Assembly (NCBI GenBank): GCA_013178285.1
Contig: JABLXD010000009.1
Span: 1 to 52,528 of the forward strand
DNA: 52,528 bases
DNA from: Methanofastidiosum sp.
GTDB lineage: Archaea; Methanobacteriota_B; Thermococci; Methanofastidiosales; Methanofastidiosaceae
Direction of reading: 5' to 3'
Position 1 is the first letter of the stretch. Each line of letters opens with the position of its first letter. Under the pieces are notes generated by a model. It ran no database searches and was not told the origin of the DNA. It worked only from the letters and a program-made list of their open reading frames with translations. A program made the position numbers and the translations under genes. Positions 16,280 to 25,332 of this stretch are shown here, piece after piece.

Positions 16280-17050
16280 ATGAAGTCTAATGTATATTCA
16301 ATAACTGGAGAGAAGATGAAAGCTATAGATCTTCCCTCAGTGTTTTCTTATGAGTACAGGCCAGATCTAATAAAGAGGGCAGTATTGGCATCTATAACCC
16401 ATAGAATTCAACCTTGGGGAGTAAGCCCAATTGCAGGAAGAATGACTTCTGCACATCCAAGAAGGAAAAATCTTGGAATCTCAAGAGTCCCAAGGATGAA
16501 ATCTGGCCCAAGAAGGGCTGCATTTGCGCCCCATGTTGTAGGTGGATTTGTTGCTCATCCACCAAAACCTTGGAAGGTCATAAGTGAAAAAATCAATAAT
16601 AAAGAAAGAACTGTAGCTATCAAATCAGCTATATCAATAACTGGTAACAAAGAAATGGTAATGTCAAGAGGTCACAGATTTTCTGATAAAGTTGAATTCC
16701 CAATAATTGTCGAGAATAAGATTCAGACAGTAAAGAAGACAAAGGATACCCGAGAGATATTCAAGAGTCTTGGAGTTTGGGATGATATAATTAGATCAAA
16801 ATCTAGAACAATAAGGGCCGGAAGAGGAAAGATGAGAGGAAGGAAATACAAGAACAAGATAGGCCCATTAATAGTTATTGGAAAGGATGCAGGCATAATG
16901 AAGGCTGCAAGGAATCACCCTGGCGTGGATATTGTAATGGTCGATAAATTAAGCGCCGAACATCTTGCCCCAGGTACTCATGCAGGAAGGCTCACAATAT
17001 GGACTGAAGATGCAATAAAGTATCTTTCTAAGAATGAGGTGTTCAAGTGA
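16280..17050 (+). CDS. rpl4: 50S ribosomal protein L4 (uL4)
   Basis: A 256-residue archaeal L4. The long loop that lines the exit tunnel is visible (PWGVSPIAGRMTSAHPRRKNLGISRVPR), followed by RAGRGKMRGRKYKN and the C-terminal LAPGTHAGRLTIWTEDA. The start ATG follows GGGGAGG within the end of L3. The stop overlaps the GTG start of L23 by 4 bases, indicating coupled translation. L4 is an autogenous repressor in bacteria, relevant to the structured leader, though no such role is established here. Confidence 0.97.
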   Translation: MKSNVYSITGEKMKAIDLPSVFSYEYRPDLIKRAVLASITHRIQPWGVSPIAGRMTSAHPRRKNLGISRVPRMKSGPRRAAFAPHVVGGFVAHPPKPWKVISEKINNKERTVAIKSAISITGNKEMVMSRGHRFSDKVEFPIIVENKIQTVKKTKDTREIFKSLGVWDDIIRSKSRTIRAGRGKMRGRKYKNKIGPLIVIGKDAGIMKAARNHPGVDIVMVDKLSAEHLAPGTHAGRLTIWTEDAIKYLSKNEVFK

Positions 17051-17310
17051 AAAATCCACATGATGTGATTGTCCATCCACTTATTACAGAAAAGACTGTA
17101 GCTACTATGGAAAGAGACAATATATTGACATTTATTGTTACTATGGGTAGCAACAAGCAGGATATATACAATGCCGTGGAAGAACTATATGAAGTTGAAG
17201 TAGAAAAAGTAAGCACTACAGTTTTACCTTCTGGAAAGAAAAAGGCATATGTTAAACTAAAAGAAGAATACCCTGCTGACGAAGTCGCAACAAAAATAGG
17301 TGTATTTTAA
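17047..17310 (+). CDS. rpl23: 50S ribosomal protein L23 (uL23)
   Basis: An 87-residue L23, starting at GTG 17047 in overlap with the L4 stop. The N-terminal NPHDVIVHPLITEKTVATME and the central VEEVYEVEVEKVST-like segment (here VEELYEVEVEKVSTTVLPSGKKKAYV) are diagnostic. It sits at the tunnel exit, where SRP and the translocon dock. Length is normal for archaea. Confidence 0.97.
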   Translation: MKNPHDVIVHPLITEKTVATMERDNILTFIVTMGSNKQDIYNAVEELYEVEVEKVSTTVLPSGKKKAYVKLKEEYPADEVATKIGVF

Positions 17311-17320
17311 GGTGATATGA

Positions 17321-18046
17321 TTGGGTAAAAGAATTATTTCACAGAGAAGAGGAAGGGGAACACATACTTACAAGGCACCCTCCCACAGATATAATGGGAA
17401 AGTAAAACATAGAAACTATGATAGCATTGAGAGAGATGGAGTGACCCGTGGTGTAGTTAGAGAACTATTCAACGATCCTGCCAGAACATCACCAGTAGCA
17501 ACAATTCTTTTCGAAAATAATGAGGAAAAAATATTCCTTGTACCGGAAGGAATTAGACTAGGTAGTAAAATAGCTACAGGAACAATGGCAGAAGTTGAAG
17601 TAGGTAACACACTTCCTTTGAGAAATGTTCCAGAAGGAACTTATATTTATAATATAGAATCAAGACCTGGAGATGGTGGCAAATTTGTTAGATCCTCAGG
17701 GACTTATGCTACATTAATAGCTCATGATAGCCAGAAGACAGTAATACAGTTTCCTTCAGGCGTAATGAAAACTTTGAATCCAGATTGCAGATGTACAATA
17801 GGTGTAGTAGCTGGTGGAGGAAGAAAAGAAAAGCCTTTGGTAAAAGCTGGAAAGAAGTTCCATAAACTTAGAAGCAAATCAACACTTTATCCAAAGGTTA
17901 GGGGGGTCGCAATGAATCATAACGATCACCCATTTGGTGGGGGTAATCACAAACACGCTGGTAAAGGTACAACTTCCTCAAGAAATGCACCGCCTGGTAG
18001 AAAAGTTGGGCACATAGCGGCTAGAAGAACAGGTAGGAGGCGCTAA
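17321..18046 (+). CDS. rpl2: 50S ribosomal protein L2 (uL2)
   Basis: A 241-residue archaeal L2. The sequence [15 protein letters not shown] near the N-terminus and the C-terminal [21 protein letters not shown] loop identify it; the histidine in that loop is the conserved residue near the peptidyl-transferase centre. The start is TTG at 17321, four bases after GGTGAT. Two bases separate it from S19. Confidence 0.97.
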   Translation: MGKRIISQRRGRGTHTYKAPSHRYNGKVKHRNYDSIERDGVTRGVVRELFNDPARTSPVATILFENNEEKIFLVPEGIRLGSKIATGTMAEVEVGNTLPLRNVPEGTYIYNIESRPGDGGKFVRSSGTYATLIAHDSQKTVIQFPSGVMKTLNPDCRCTIGVVAGGGRKEKPLVKAGKKFHKLRSKSTLYPKVRGVAMNHNDHPFGGGNHKHAGKGTTSSRNAPPGRKVGHIAARRTGRRR

Positions 18047-18048
18047 AC

Positions 18049-18456
18049 TTGGCTAAAAAAGAATTTAGTTTCATGGGATATTCTGTTGATCAAATGGAAA
18101 AAATGTCTATGGACAAGCTAATTGAACTCTTGCCATCAAGACAGAGAAGATCTCTTAAGAGGGGACTTCCTGTAAGACAGAAAAAATTACTTAAAAATAT
18201 TAGAGAATCAAAAAAAGAAATGGAAGCTGGAAACAAATACGTTGTAAAGACTCACTGCCGTGATATGGTAATCCTCCCTGAAATGCTTGGAGTTACAATA
18301 GGAATTTACAACGGCAAGGAATTTGTTCCTGTAGAAATAACGCCTGAAATGGTGGGACACTACCTAGGGGAATTTGCACTTTCAAGAAGAAAAGTTTCAC
18401 ATGGAGCGCCTGGAGTAGGGTCTACAAAGTCTTCCCAGTATGTACCATTGAGGTGA
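18049..18456 (+). CDS. rps19: 30S ribosomal protein S19 (uS19)
   Basis: A 135-residue S19 with an archaeal N-terminal extension of about 45 residues ahead of the core. The core motifs are [28 protein letters not shown] and the C-terminal [27 protein letters not shown]. It starts at TTG 18049, with the SD (AGGAGGCG) inside the end of L2, so the two genes are tightly coupled. Confidence 0.97.
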   Translation: MAKKEFSFMGYSVDQMEKMSMDKLIELLPSRQRRSLKRGLPVRQKKLLKNIRESKKEMEAGNKYVVKTHCRDMVILPEMLGVTIGIYNGKEFVPVEITPEMVGHYLGEFALSRRKVSHGAPGVGSTKSSQYVPLR

Positions 18457-18460
18457 TCTT

Positions 18461-18913
18461 ATGCCTTATTCAAGAACTGATATAGATGAAACAAAAACTG
18501 CAAAAGTTTACGGAAAAAATATGGATATATCTCCAAAACACAGTAGAGAAATATGTAACACGATCAAAGGCATGAAGATCGAAAGAGCAAAGGAACTACT
18601 AGAAAGCACAATGAAACTAGAAACTCCTATACCTTTCAAAAGACATTATAAAAAAGTTGGTCATAAGAAAGGACTTTCAAAATGGTTTGCCGGAAGATAT
18701 CCAGTAAAAGCATCAAAGAGTGTTCTGAAACTTCTCAAGGAAGCGGAATCAAATGCGGAATATAAAGGACTGAACACTACAAAACTAAGAATAATACATG
18801 CTTCAGCTTACAGGGGCAGAGTAATTCCAGGATTCATGCCAAGAGCTTTTGGAAGAGCTTCACCATTTAATAAAGAGCTTACAAATGTTGAGATAATTGT
18901 GGAGGAGAGATAA
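18461..18913 (+). CDS. rpl22: 50S ribosomal protein L22 (uL22)
   Basis: A 150-residue archaeal L22. The segments [23 protein letters not shown] and [23 protein letters not shown] (the tunnel-lining beta-hairpin region) identify it. ATG 18461 follows GAGGTGAT by three bases. Its TAA shares one base with the ATG of S3. Confidence 0.97.
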   Translation: MPYSRTDIDETKTAKVYGKNMDISPKHSREICNTIKGMKIERAKELLESTMKLETPIPFKRHYKKVGHKKGLSKWFAGRYPVKASKSVLKLLKEAESNAEYKGLNTTKLRIIHASAYRGRVIPGFMPRAFGRASPFNKELTNVEIIVEER

Positions 18914-19509
18914 TGGCCATTGAGAGGAAGTTTATAGAAGAGAGTGTTTCAAATTTAACGATTGATGAATTCCTTGGGGATTCATTGAGAAGGGCTGGAT
19001 ATGCAGGTATGGACATAAAAAGAAACCCTCTTGGAACTAGAGTTACAGTTTTCGTTCAGAAACCTGGAATCGTTATTGGAAAAAGAGGAAGGGCCATTAA
19101 GGATCTAACAGATCAGCTTGAAAAATCTCCATTTAATTTAGAAAATCCTCAGATAGAAGTTCAGCAAATTGAAAATCCTGACCTTAATGCAGAGGTAATG
19201 GCATTTCAACTTGCAAGTGCTATTGAGAGAGGGGAACATTACAGAAGAGCAGCTTACAATTACCTTAGAAGAATAATGAAGTCTGGGGCAAAGGGCGCTG
19301 AAATTAAGATATCTGGAAAACTCAGCGGTGAAAGAGCCCGTTCAATGAGATTTGCAGAAGGATATTTAAAAAAATGTGGAGACCCAGCTATTGAGCATGT
19401 AAGAGTTGGATATTCACCTGCAAAGAAGAAACTAGGTATAATTGGTGTAGTAGTAAAAATAATGCCTCAGGACATATCATTGCCCGATGAAATAAAGTTT
19501 AAGTCATAG
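18913..19509 (+). CDS. rps3: 30S ribosomal protein S3 (uS3)
   Basis: A 198-residue S3. The KH-type RNA-binding motif is visible as [23 protein letters not shown], followed by the C-terminal domain with [21 protein letters not shown]. It lines the mRNA entry channel of the 30S subunit. It overlaps L22 by one base; L29 follows after 10 bases. Confidence 0.97.
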   Translation: MAIERKFIEESVSNLTIDEFLGDSLRRAGYAGMDIKRNPLGTRVTVFVQKPGIVIGKRGRAIKDLTDQLEKSPFNLENPQIEVQQIENPDLNAEVMAFQLASAIERGEHYRRAAYNYLRRIMKSGAKGAEIKISGKLSGERARSMRFAEGYLKKCGDPAIEHVRVGYSPAKKKLGIIGVVVKIMPQDISLPDEIKFKS

Positions 19510-19519
19510 GTGTATAGTA

Positions 19520-19729
19520 ATGGCAATATATAAAGTAGACGATATAAGGGACCTTTCAGTTGAAGAAATTGAAGGCAACATAGACGAACTAAAAAGTGAA
19601 TTATCAAAGGAAAGGTCTTTACTTGCTACAGGCAGCGCACCTGAAAATCCAGGGAGGATAAGGGAGCTTAGAAGAACTATAGCAAGATTAAAAACAATAA
19701 AGGCTGAAAAGGAGAAACAAAATGAGTGA
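19520..19729 (+). CDS. rpl29: 50S ribosomal protein L29 (uL29)
   Basis: A 69-residue, two-helix L29: [30 protein letters not shown] followed by [25 protein letters not shown]. It binds near the tunnel exit with L23. Its end overlaps the SUI1 gene by 8 bases. Confidence 0.96.
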   Translation: MAIYKVDDIRDLSVEEIEGNIDELKSELSKERSLLATGSAPENPGRIRELRRTIARLKTIKAEKEKQNE

Positions 19730-20030
19730 GATTTGTGCAGTTTGTGGACTTCCCAAAGATCTTTGTGTTTGTGAGGAGATAGCAAGGGAAGAACAACAAA
19801 TACGCATTTTCACCGAAAAAAGAAGATTTGGAAAACTTATGACGGTGGTTGAAGGGATCGATTCATCAAATATTGACATCAAGGATTTGTGTACAACCCT
19901 AAAAACAAAATGTGCATGCGGTGGAACCTCAAAAGACGGAAAGATTGAACTTCAAGGGGATCACAAGAATAAGGTTAAAAAAATACTGATTGACCTTGGA
20001 TTTAGTAAGAACATGATTGTAGTTTCATGA
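19722..20030 (+). CDS. translation initiation factor aIF1 (SUI1/eIF1 family) with N-terminal Cys motif
   Basis: This 102-residue protein has an N-terminal [15 protein letters not shown] zinc-like motif, then the SUI1 fold: [32 protein letters not shown] and a C-terminal strand. aIF1 supports start-codon selection on the 30S subunit, which is notable in a window with likely AUA starts. The position between L29 and Rnp1 is conserved in euryarchaea. It overlaps both neighbours (8 and 4 bases). Confidence 0.95.
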   Translation: MSEICAVCGLPKDLCVCEEIAREEQQIRIFTEKRRFGKLMTVVEGIDSSNIDIKDLCTTLKTKCACGGTSKDGKIELQGDHKNKVKKILIDLGFSKNMIVVS

Positions 20031-20260
20031 ATCACGTAACACTCCTGGGGAAAAAAGTCGAGGTAATACAAAGCTCAAATAGATACGAGGTTGGCATTAA
20101 AGGGCTAGTCATTGAGGATACAAAAAATACGATAAAAATAAGGACAGAAAACGGAGTAAAAATAGTAATAAAAAATAATATAATCCTGATGGTCAACGAT
20201 AGAAAAATTGATGGTAATTTACTCATAGGGAAGGAAGAAGAAAGAATCAAGAGGATGTGA
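20027..20260 (+). CDS. rnp1: ribonuclease P protein component 1 (Rpp29/Pop4)
   Basis: A 77-residue Sm-like beta-barrel protein of archaeal RNase P. The pattern [30 protein letters not shown] with a hydrophobic C-terminal strand fits Rpp29. It matures tRNA 5' ends with the RNase P RNA. Its place between aIF1 and S17 is the conserved archaeal arrangement, and two tRNA genes embedded later in the same operon depend on this activity. The start ATG overlaps the aIF1 stop. Confidence 0.9.
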   Translation: MNHVTLLGKKVEVIQSSNRYEVGIKGLVIEDTKNTIKIRTENGVKIVIKNNIILMVNDRKIDGNLLIGKEEERIKRM

Positions 20261-20264
20261 TGTG

Positions 20265-20576
20265 ATGATAGGCATCGGTGTTAAAGAACCTAAAAAAAGT
20301 TGTAATAATGAAAAATGTCCATTTCACGGAACTTTACCTGTCAGAGGCAAATTAATGGAAGGGAAAATTGTAAGCGATAAAATGAATAAAACCGTAGTTG
20401 TTAAGAAAGAGTATATGACGAAACTTGACAAATATGAAAGATTTGAAAAGAGGAGTACAAAAGTTTCAGCACATATTCCTGACTGTATAAATGCCAAAAC
20501 AGGCGATAATGTGAAGATAATGGAATGCAGACCATTAAGTAAAACTAAAAAGTTTGTTGTAGTTGAGGTGATCTGA
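20265..20576 (+). CDS. rps17: 30S ribosomal protein S17 (uS17)
   Basis: A 103-residue archaeal S17. The core [26 protein letters not shown] and C-terminal [23 protein letters not shown] are diagnostic; the N-terminus has the archaeal/eukaryotic extension with [13 protein letters not shown] 20265 is preferred over the GTG one codon upstream (20262). The last base overlaps the L14 start. Confidence 0.96.
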   Translation: MIGIGVKEPKKSCNNEKCPFHGTLPVRGKLMEGKIVSDKMNKTVVVKKEYMTKLDKYERFEKRSTKVSAHIPDCINAKTGDNVKIMECRPLSKTKKFVVVEVI

Positions 20577-20998
20577 TGGCTAAAGGTGCAGGAGCAACTC
20601 GTGGAAGATCAACTGTAAGGCCTGGCAGATTTCATACAACAAAAACAAAATTAGTTTGTGCCGATAATACCGGTGCAAAAGAACTTGAAATTGTAGCTGT
20701 AATTAATTACAAAGGTACCTCTAGAAGATACCCAAAGGCCGGCGTAGGTGATATGGTAATGGTTTCCGTTAAAAAAGGTAGACCTGATGTCAAAAAGAAA
20801 GTATTGCCTGCAGTAATTGTAAGACAAAGAAAAGAATACAAGAGGATAGATGGTACTAGAATTAAATTTGAAGATAATGCAGCCGTAATTACTGGTGAAG
20901 ACGGCGTTCCGAAAGGCTCTGAGGTAAGGGGCCCAGTTGCAAAGGAAGCAGTTGAAAAATGGGTAAGAATTGCTAACGTTGCAAGTATCATAGTATAG
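20576..20998 (+). CDS. rpl14: 50S ribosomal protein L14 (uL14)
   Basis: A 140-residue L14. It shows the L14 pattern [45 protein letters not shown] and the C-terminal [20 protein letters not shown]. It forms an intersubunit bridge region. It overlaps S17 by one base and is followed by L24 after 14 bases. Confidence 0.97.
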   Translation: MAKGAGATRGRSTVRPGRFHTTKTKLVCADNTGAKELEIVAVINYKGTSRRYPKAGVGDMVMVSVKKGRPDVKKKVLPAVIVRQRKEYKRIDGTRIKFEDNAAVITGEDGVPKGSEVRGPVAKEAVEKWVRIANVASIIV

Positions 20999-21012
20999 AG
21001 GGAGAGATAAGA

Positions 21013-21381
21013 ATGATGAAAAAATACTCAGAAAAACCATCAAAGCAGAGAAAAAGGCACTTTAATGCGCCACTACATAAAAAACATAGCTTAATGTCTT
21101 CTCACCTAGCTGTAAGTCTTAGAGGTAAGATAAATGCAAGGTCACTACCCTTAAGAAAAGGCGATAAGGTCAGGGTAATGAGGGGAGATTTCAAAGATCA
21201 CGAAGGAGAAATAACAAGAGTTGACCTCAAAGGAATCAGAGTATACGTAGATGGTGCAGTAGTCGAGAAGGCAGATGGGACAAGAATTGAGTATCCTATA
21301 CACCCTTCAAATTTAGAGATTATTGATGTTGATAGAAAAGATGAAATGAGAGATAAAGCTATTGAGAGAAAAGGAGAATAA
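21013..21381 (+). CDS. rpl24: 50S ribosomal protein L24 (uL24)
   Basis: A 122-residue archaeal L24: an N-terminal basic tail (KPSKQRKRHFNAPLHKKHSLMSSHLA) and a KOW motif (LRKGDKVRVMRGDFKDHEGEITRVDL). An SD GGGAGAGA lies at 21000-21008. L24 is an early assembly protein bound to 23S rRNA domain I. S4e follows after 9 bases. Confidence 0.97.
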   Translation: MMKKYSEKPSKQRKRHFNAPLHKKHSLMSSHLAVSLRGKINARSLPLRKGDKVRVMRGDFKDHEGEITRVDLKGIRVYVDGAVVEKADGTRIEYPIHPSNLEIIDVDRKDEMRDKAIERKGE

Positions 21382-21390
21382 GGTGGTAAA

Positions 21391-22104
21391 GTGGGGAGAA
21401 AAGGACAGAGAAGATCATTAAAAAGATTGTTTGCTCCAAAAAATTGGAGAATTGAGAGAAAAGTCAAAGAATGGACCGTAAAACCTATTCCCGGGCCCCA
21501 TTCTAAAGAAGTGTCTATTCCAATTACAATCTTACTTAGGGATTATCTTGGACATGCTACAAATAGGAAAGAAGTAAACTTTATCCTAAATAATGGAGAT
21601 GTTCTTGTAAATGGAAGACCAATAAAAGATTCCAGTTTCCCTGTAGGACTTATGGACGTTATAGAAATTCCTAAAACAAAGGAATATTTCCGAGTATTAT
21701 TTGATAAGAAAGGTTCTGTAAATCTTCTTAAAATTGATGAATCTGAAAAGAACACTAAACTCTTCAAATTGATCAATAAGACAATGATTAGAGGAAATAA
21801 ACTTCAATTGAATCTTCACGACGGAACAAATGTATTATCTGAAGAAGGATATCCAACATCTTCAACACTAGTCATGAAAGTACCGGAAATGAAAGTTGTA
21901 GATTCACTTGAATTTAAAGAAGGTTACATTGGACTAGTTATTAAGGGTAAAAACGTTTCAAAGATAGGTAAGATTTCAAAAATCACTGAATTTGGAATAT
22001 ACAAAGATGCAGTATTATTAGAATCAGGAAATGACAAGTTCCAGACATTGAAAGACTATGTGCTTGTCGTTGGAAAAGATTCTCCCATAATTAAAATTGA
22101 GTGA
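21391..22104 (+). CDS. rps4e: 30S ribosomal protein S4e (eS4)
   Basis: A 237-residue S4e, specific to archaea and eukaryotes. It contains an S4-like RNA-binding segment (NRKEVNFILNNGDVLVNGRPIKD) and a C-terminal KOW-type region. The start is GTG 21391 after AGGTGG. It ends within the SD region of L5. The length is typical. Confidence 0.96.
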   Translation: MGRKGQRRSLKRLFAPKNWRIERKVKEWTVKPIPGPHSKEVSIPITILLRDYLGHATNRKEVNFILNNGDVLVNGRPIKDSSFPVGLMDVIEIPKTKEYFRVLFDKKGSVNLLKIDESEKNTKLFKLINKTMIRGNKLQLNLHDGTNVLSEEGYPTSSTLVMKVPEMKVVDSLEFKEGYIGLVIKGKNVSKIGKISKITEFGIYKDAVLLESGNDKFQTLKDYVLVVGKDSPIIKIE

Positions 22105-22115
22105 GGCTGGTAAAG

Positions 22116-22646
22116 ATGGAAGAGATACTAAAAAATTGGGAAAATCCTATGAGAAAACCTTACCTCTCAAAAGTAACTGTAAACATTGGGGTAGGAGAAT
22201 CAGGAGAAAAACTAGAAAAAGCTAGGGCACTTCTTGAATTCCTTACTGGTCAGGCACCTATTAGAAATAATGCTAGGCAGACCAATAAAGACTTTGCAAT
22301 TAGGAAAAGTGAACCTATTGCAGTTTCTGTTACTCTTAGAAGAGAAAAAGCAAATAAATTCCTTATGAGAACTCTTGAAGCTGTTGAGTTTAATTTAAAG
22401 GAAAGAAGTTTTGATAATCATGGTAATTTCTCTTTTGGTATAAAAGAACACATTGATCTACCCGACGTTCAATATGATCCTGATGTCGGAATCTTTGGAA
22501 TGGATGTTTGTGTTAATCTCCAAAAGAGAGGATATAGGGTAAAAGAGAGAAGAATTAAAAAGAGCCACGTACCCAGAAAGCATCAGTTAACTAAAGAAGA
22601 AGGGGTACTGTTTGCCAAACAGGAGTTTGGGGTGAACATTATATGA
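22116..22646 (+). CDS. rpl5: 50S ribosomal protein L5 (uL5)
   Basis: A 176-residue L5 that binds 5S rRNA. Motifs include [27 protein letters not shown], the [24 protein letters not shown] loop and [26 protein letters not shown] use ATG 22116 (MEEILKNW); an in-frame GTG at 22101 would add five residues and overlap S4e. The stop overlaps the S14 start in an ATGA arrangement. Confidence 0.96.
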   Translation: MEEILKNWENPMRKPYLSKVTVNIGVGESGEKLEKARALLEFLTGQAPIRNNARQTNKDFAIRKSEPIAVSVTLRREKANKFLMRTLEAVEFNLKERSFDNHGNFSFGIKEHIDLPDVQYDPDVGIFGMDVCVNLQKRGYRVKERRIKKSHVPRKHQLTKEEGVLFAKQEFGVNII

Positions 22647-22786
22647 ATAAGAAGTTTGGAGTAGGCTCAAGAACGTGCAGACGCTGTGGCACACACCGTG
22701 CAGTTATTCGTAGGTATAATCTCATGGTCTGCAGGCGCTGCTTTAGAGAAGTAGCCAGAAAAATTGGCTTCAAAAAATATCATTAG
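22643..22786 (+). CDS. rps14: 30S ribosomal protein S14 (uS14, zinc type)
   Basis: This very short gene encodes 47 residues starting [20 protein letters not shown]. The zinc ligands are two CxxC pairs: C12/C15 and C30/C33. The C-terminus [13 protein letters not shown] is the universal S14 ending that contacts 16S rRNA. It starts in the ATGA overlap with L5, and S8 begins 10 bases after its stop. Confidence 0.97.
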   Translation: MNKKFGVGSRTCRRCGTHRAVIRRYNLMVCRRCFREVARKIGFKKYH

Positions 22787-22796
22787 GTGATTAAAG

Positions 22797-23183
22797 ATGA
22801 AAATAGATCCTTTGGCCGACGCACTTTCAAATATTTATAATTATGAAAATGCTAGAAAGCCCGATTGTGTTATCCCGGCATCAAAACTTATGGGAAATGT
22901 CCTAAGAATTATGCAGAAATGGGGATACATAGGAGCGTTTGAATTTATAGACGATGGTAAGAATGGCCTGTTTAAAGTTGAATTAATGGGGGCCATAAAC
23001 AAGTGCGGAGTTATCAAACCAAGAACCCCCGCAAAGAATCATGAAATTGAAAATTGGGAAATGAGATACCTTCCTGCAAAGGAGTTTGGGATATTGATTA
23101 TGTCAACACCAAACGGGGTAATGTCCCATAAGAAGGCCAGAGAGCAAAATATTGGAGGCATTCTTTTAGCTTACGTTTACTAG
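22797..23183 (+). CDS. rps8: 30S ribosomal protein S8 (uS8)
   Basis: A 128-residue S8. The N-terminal [29 protein letters not shown] and the C-terminal [30 protein letters not shown] are diagnostic. It is a primary binder of the 16S central domain. ATG 22797 follows AGGTGATTAAAG. The stop TAG lies just before the SD of L6. Confidence 0.97.
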   Translation: MKIDPLADALSNIYNYENARKPDCVIPASKLMGNVLRIMQKWGYIGAFEFIDDGKNGLFKVELMGAINKCGVIKPRTPAKNHEIENWEMRYLPAKEFGILIMSTPNGVMSHKKAREQNIGGILLAYVY

Positions 23184-23192
23184 GTGATGTTT

Positions 23193-23741
23193 ATGGTGCA
23201 ACATGTCGAGTGGTTGATTGATATACCAGAATCTGTAAAAGTTATGATAGAAGGGGCAAGAGTAACTGTAGAAGGCCCAAAAGGTAAATTAGAAAGAGAT
23301 TTTCACTTAAAGAACCTTAAGATGGAAAAGCTAGAAGAAGATAAAATTGTTAGAGTATCAATGCCCCATGCATACAAAAAAGAAAAAGCTATGATAGGTA
23401 CCATCAGTTCACATCTAAAAAATATGATAAAGGGCGTCTCAGAAGGATTTGAGTATAAAATGAAAATAATATATGCACATTTCCCAATGAACGTTAAATT
23501 AGATGGCAAGCAGCTTGTGATTTCTAATTTCCTTGGGGAAAAGAGTCCAAGAAGGGCTAATATTTTTGGTAATGTAGCCGTTAAAGTATCTGGCGAATTT
23601 GTTACTATAAATGGTATTAACATAGAAGAAGTTGGCCAAACTGCAGCCAATATAGAACTTGCTACTAGGGTTAGAAAGAGAGACCCAAGGGTATTCCAAG
23701 ATGGTATATATTTATTTGAAAGGGACGGAGCCCCAATATAG
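23193..23741 (+). CDS. rpl6: 50S ribosomal protein L6 (uL6)
   Basis: A 182-residue L6 with two homologous domains: ESVKVMIEGARVTVEGPKG at the N-terminus and VTINGINIEEVGQTAANIELATRVRKRDPRVFQDGIYL at the C-terminus. ATG 23193 follows GGTGAT at 23183-23188, so the upstream in-frame GTG/ATG codons at 23184 and 23187 lie in the SD and are unlikely starts. L32e follows after 10 bases. Confidence 0.96.
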   Translation: MVQHVEWLIDIPESVKVMIEGARVTVEGPKGKLERDFHLKNLKMEKLEEDKIVRVSMPHAYKKEKAMIGTISSHLKNMIKGVSEGFEYKMKIIYAHFPMNVKLDGKQLVISNFLGEKSPRRANIFGNVAVKVSGEFVTINGINIEEVGQTAANIELATRVRKRDPRVFQDGIYLFERDGAPI

Positions 23742-23751
23742 GTGAGAAAAA

Positions 23752-24279
23752 ATGAGTTCACGATTATTAAGAGTGAGAAAAAAGCTTAATAGCAAGAGGC
23801 CAAAATTTCTGAGATCTGAAACATGGAAACATAAGTCCTTTAAGAACGATCCTAAATGGAGAAAACCTAAAGGTAAAGATAACAAGATGAGGATGAAAAG
23901 AAGTGGGAAACAACCACTAGTTTCAGTTGGCTACAGGGGCCCTAAAGAAGTTAGAGGCACACACGCATCTGGCTTGAAAGAGGTCATGATTTCAAATCCC
24001 GGGCAAATTGAAGGATTGGAAAATGTTATAGTCAGAATCAATGCATCAGTTGGAAACAAAAAGAAGATTGAAATAGTCAAAAAGGCAGTTATGTCTAACC
24101 TCAAAATAGCAAATCCCTCATTGGTATATGTAAAAGTTTCTTCAGTTGAAGAATTTGATGCTATTGAACCTATTAAGAATCATATTCAAAAATTGATAGT
24201 CCCGCTTAGCCTTGAAAGCGACACAAGGTCGGATATAGTTAGAAAGGCCGAAGATGCCGGCTTAACGGTGGAGGAGTGA
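23752..24279 (+). CDS. rpl32e: 50S ribosomal protein L32e (eL32) with C-terminal extension
   Basis: The first 122 residues are a complete L32e: KRPKFLRSETWKHKSF, WRKPKGKDNKMRMKR, GYRGPKEVRGTHASGLKEVMI and a final VGNKKKIEIVKKA helix. Most archaeal L32e proteins end near there (about 130 residues). Here about 53 residues follow, and their last 28 (LIVPLSLESDTRSDIVRKAEDAGLTVEE) resemble the preceding C-terminal segment (VIVRINASVGNKKKIEIVKKA), as if it had been duplicated. The reading frame and spacing to L19e are clean. Confidence 0.94.
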   Translation: MSSRLLRVRKKLNSKRPKFLRSETWKHKSFKNDPKWRKPKGKDNKMRMKRSGKQPLVSVGYRGPKEVRGTHASGLKEVMISNPGQIEGLENVIVRINASVGNKKKIEIVKKAVMSNLKIANPSLVYVKVSSVEEFDAIEPIKNHIQKLIVPLSLESDTRSDIVRKAEDAGLTVEE

Positions 24280-24283
24280 TCAT

Positions 24284-24745
24284 ATGGATCTAAGTGTACA
24301 GAAAAGACTTGCAGCACAATTATTAAAATGCGGCGAAGGCAGAGTTTGGATTGATGGTAACAGCGCATCAGAAATTTCTATGGCAATTACAAGAGAAGAT
24401 GTAAGAAAATTGATTGATAGCGGCAAAATCAAAAAGAAGCAGGAAGCAGGCATATCAAGGCACAGAGCAAGAGAGAGACACGTTAAGAGAAAGAAAGGAA
24501 GAATGAGTGGATTTGGATCTAGAAAAGGAAAAGCCACTGCAAGATATCCTAAGAAGAGAAAATGGATTAATACAATTAGACCATTAAGAAGAACTTTGAA
24601 TGACTTGAGAGAAAATAAGAACATCGATAAAGTATCTTACAGAAAACTTTATAGGATGGCTAAAGGTGGAGCATTTAGAAGTGTTTCTTACATGAATACT
24701 TACATAAAAGAACACGGCCTTATGTCCGAAAAGAGGAAGAGGTGA
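24284..24745 (+). CDS. rpl19e: 50S ribosomal protein L19e (eL19)
   Basis: A 153-residue, highly basic helical L19e: QKRLAAQLLKCGEGRVWIDG, ITREDVRKLIDSGKI, SRHRARERHVKRKKGRMSGFGSRKGK and the C-terminal YRMAKGGAFRSVSYMNTYI. It is an archaeal/eukaryotic-specific protein that bridges the subunits. The start ATG follows GGAGTGATCAT, with the SD (GGTGGAGG) in the end of L32e. Confidence 0.97.
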   Translation: MDLSVQKRLAAQLLKCGEGRVWIDGNSASEISMAITREDVRKLIDSGKIKKKQEAGISRHRARERHVKRKKGRMSGFGSRKGKATARYPKKRKWINTIRPLRRTLNDLRENKNIDKVSYRKLYRMAKGGAFRSVSYMNTYIKEHGLMSEKRKR

Positions 24746-24749
24746 AACA

Positions 24750-25322
24750 ATGTCAACAGGACCAAGATCAAGAGTACCTTTCAAAAGAAGAAGAGACGGT
24801 AAGACTAACTATAAGAGAAGATTAGCCTTAGTTAAATCTGGAAAGAATAGGGTCGTAATAAGAAAATCACTAAATAATATAATAGTCCAAATTGTAAGTT
24901 CTACCTTTGAAGGTGATAAAACCCTTGTAACTGCCTTTTCAAAGGAATTAAGGGAGATGGGTTGGACCTTCCATTGTGGCAATACCCCAGCGGCCTACCT
25001 AACAGGATACCTTTGTGGTAAAAGGGCTTCTAAAATAGCTGATGAATTCATACTTGATATAGGTCTTCAAAGGTCTATAAAAGGAGGAAGGAGTTACGCT
25101 GCTTTAAAGGGATTTATCGATGCAGGGTGTAGCGTTAATGTGGACGAGAGTATTTTCCCCCCAGAGGAGAGATTAAAGGGAGGGGACATATCTTCATATT
25201 ATGAAGGTCTCGACGGATCTTTAAAGGAAAAAATATTCTCAAATTATTTAAAAAATAAAACAGACCCTTCAAAAATGCCAGGGACTTTTGAAGAGGTTAA
25301 ATCTAAATTAGACAAGCTATGA
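24750..25322 (+). CDS. rpl18: 50S ribosomal protein L18 (uL18)
   Basis: A 190-residue archaeal L18, the other main 5S rRNA binder. It has [30 protein letters not shown] at the N-terminus, the [17 protein letters not shown] core and the archaeal C-terminal part with [12 protein letters not shown]. It ends inside the SD region of S5. Confidence 0.97.
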   Translation: MSTGPRSRVPFKRRRDGKTNYKRRLALVKSGKNRVVIRKSLNNIIVQIVSSTFEGDKTLVTAFSKELREMGWTFHCGNTPAAYLTGYLCGKRASKIADEFILDIGLQRSIKGGRSYAALKGFIDAGCSVNVDESIFPPEERLKGGDISSYYEGLDGSLKEKIFSNYLKNKTDPSKMPGTFEEVKSKLDKL

Positions 25323-25332
25323 GGTGTATATA

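Noticed and set aside
20651-21043. 130-codon open frame on the minus strand
   Set aside because: It lies opposite L14 and the start of L24, both certain genes, and has no SD or recognisable sequence.
23303-23761. 152-codon open frame on the minus strand
   Set aside because: It is antisense to L6; the sequence is a mirror of L6 codons with no independent evidence.
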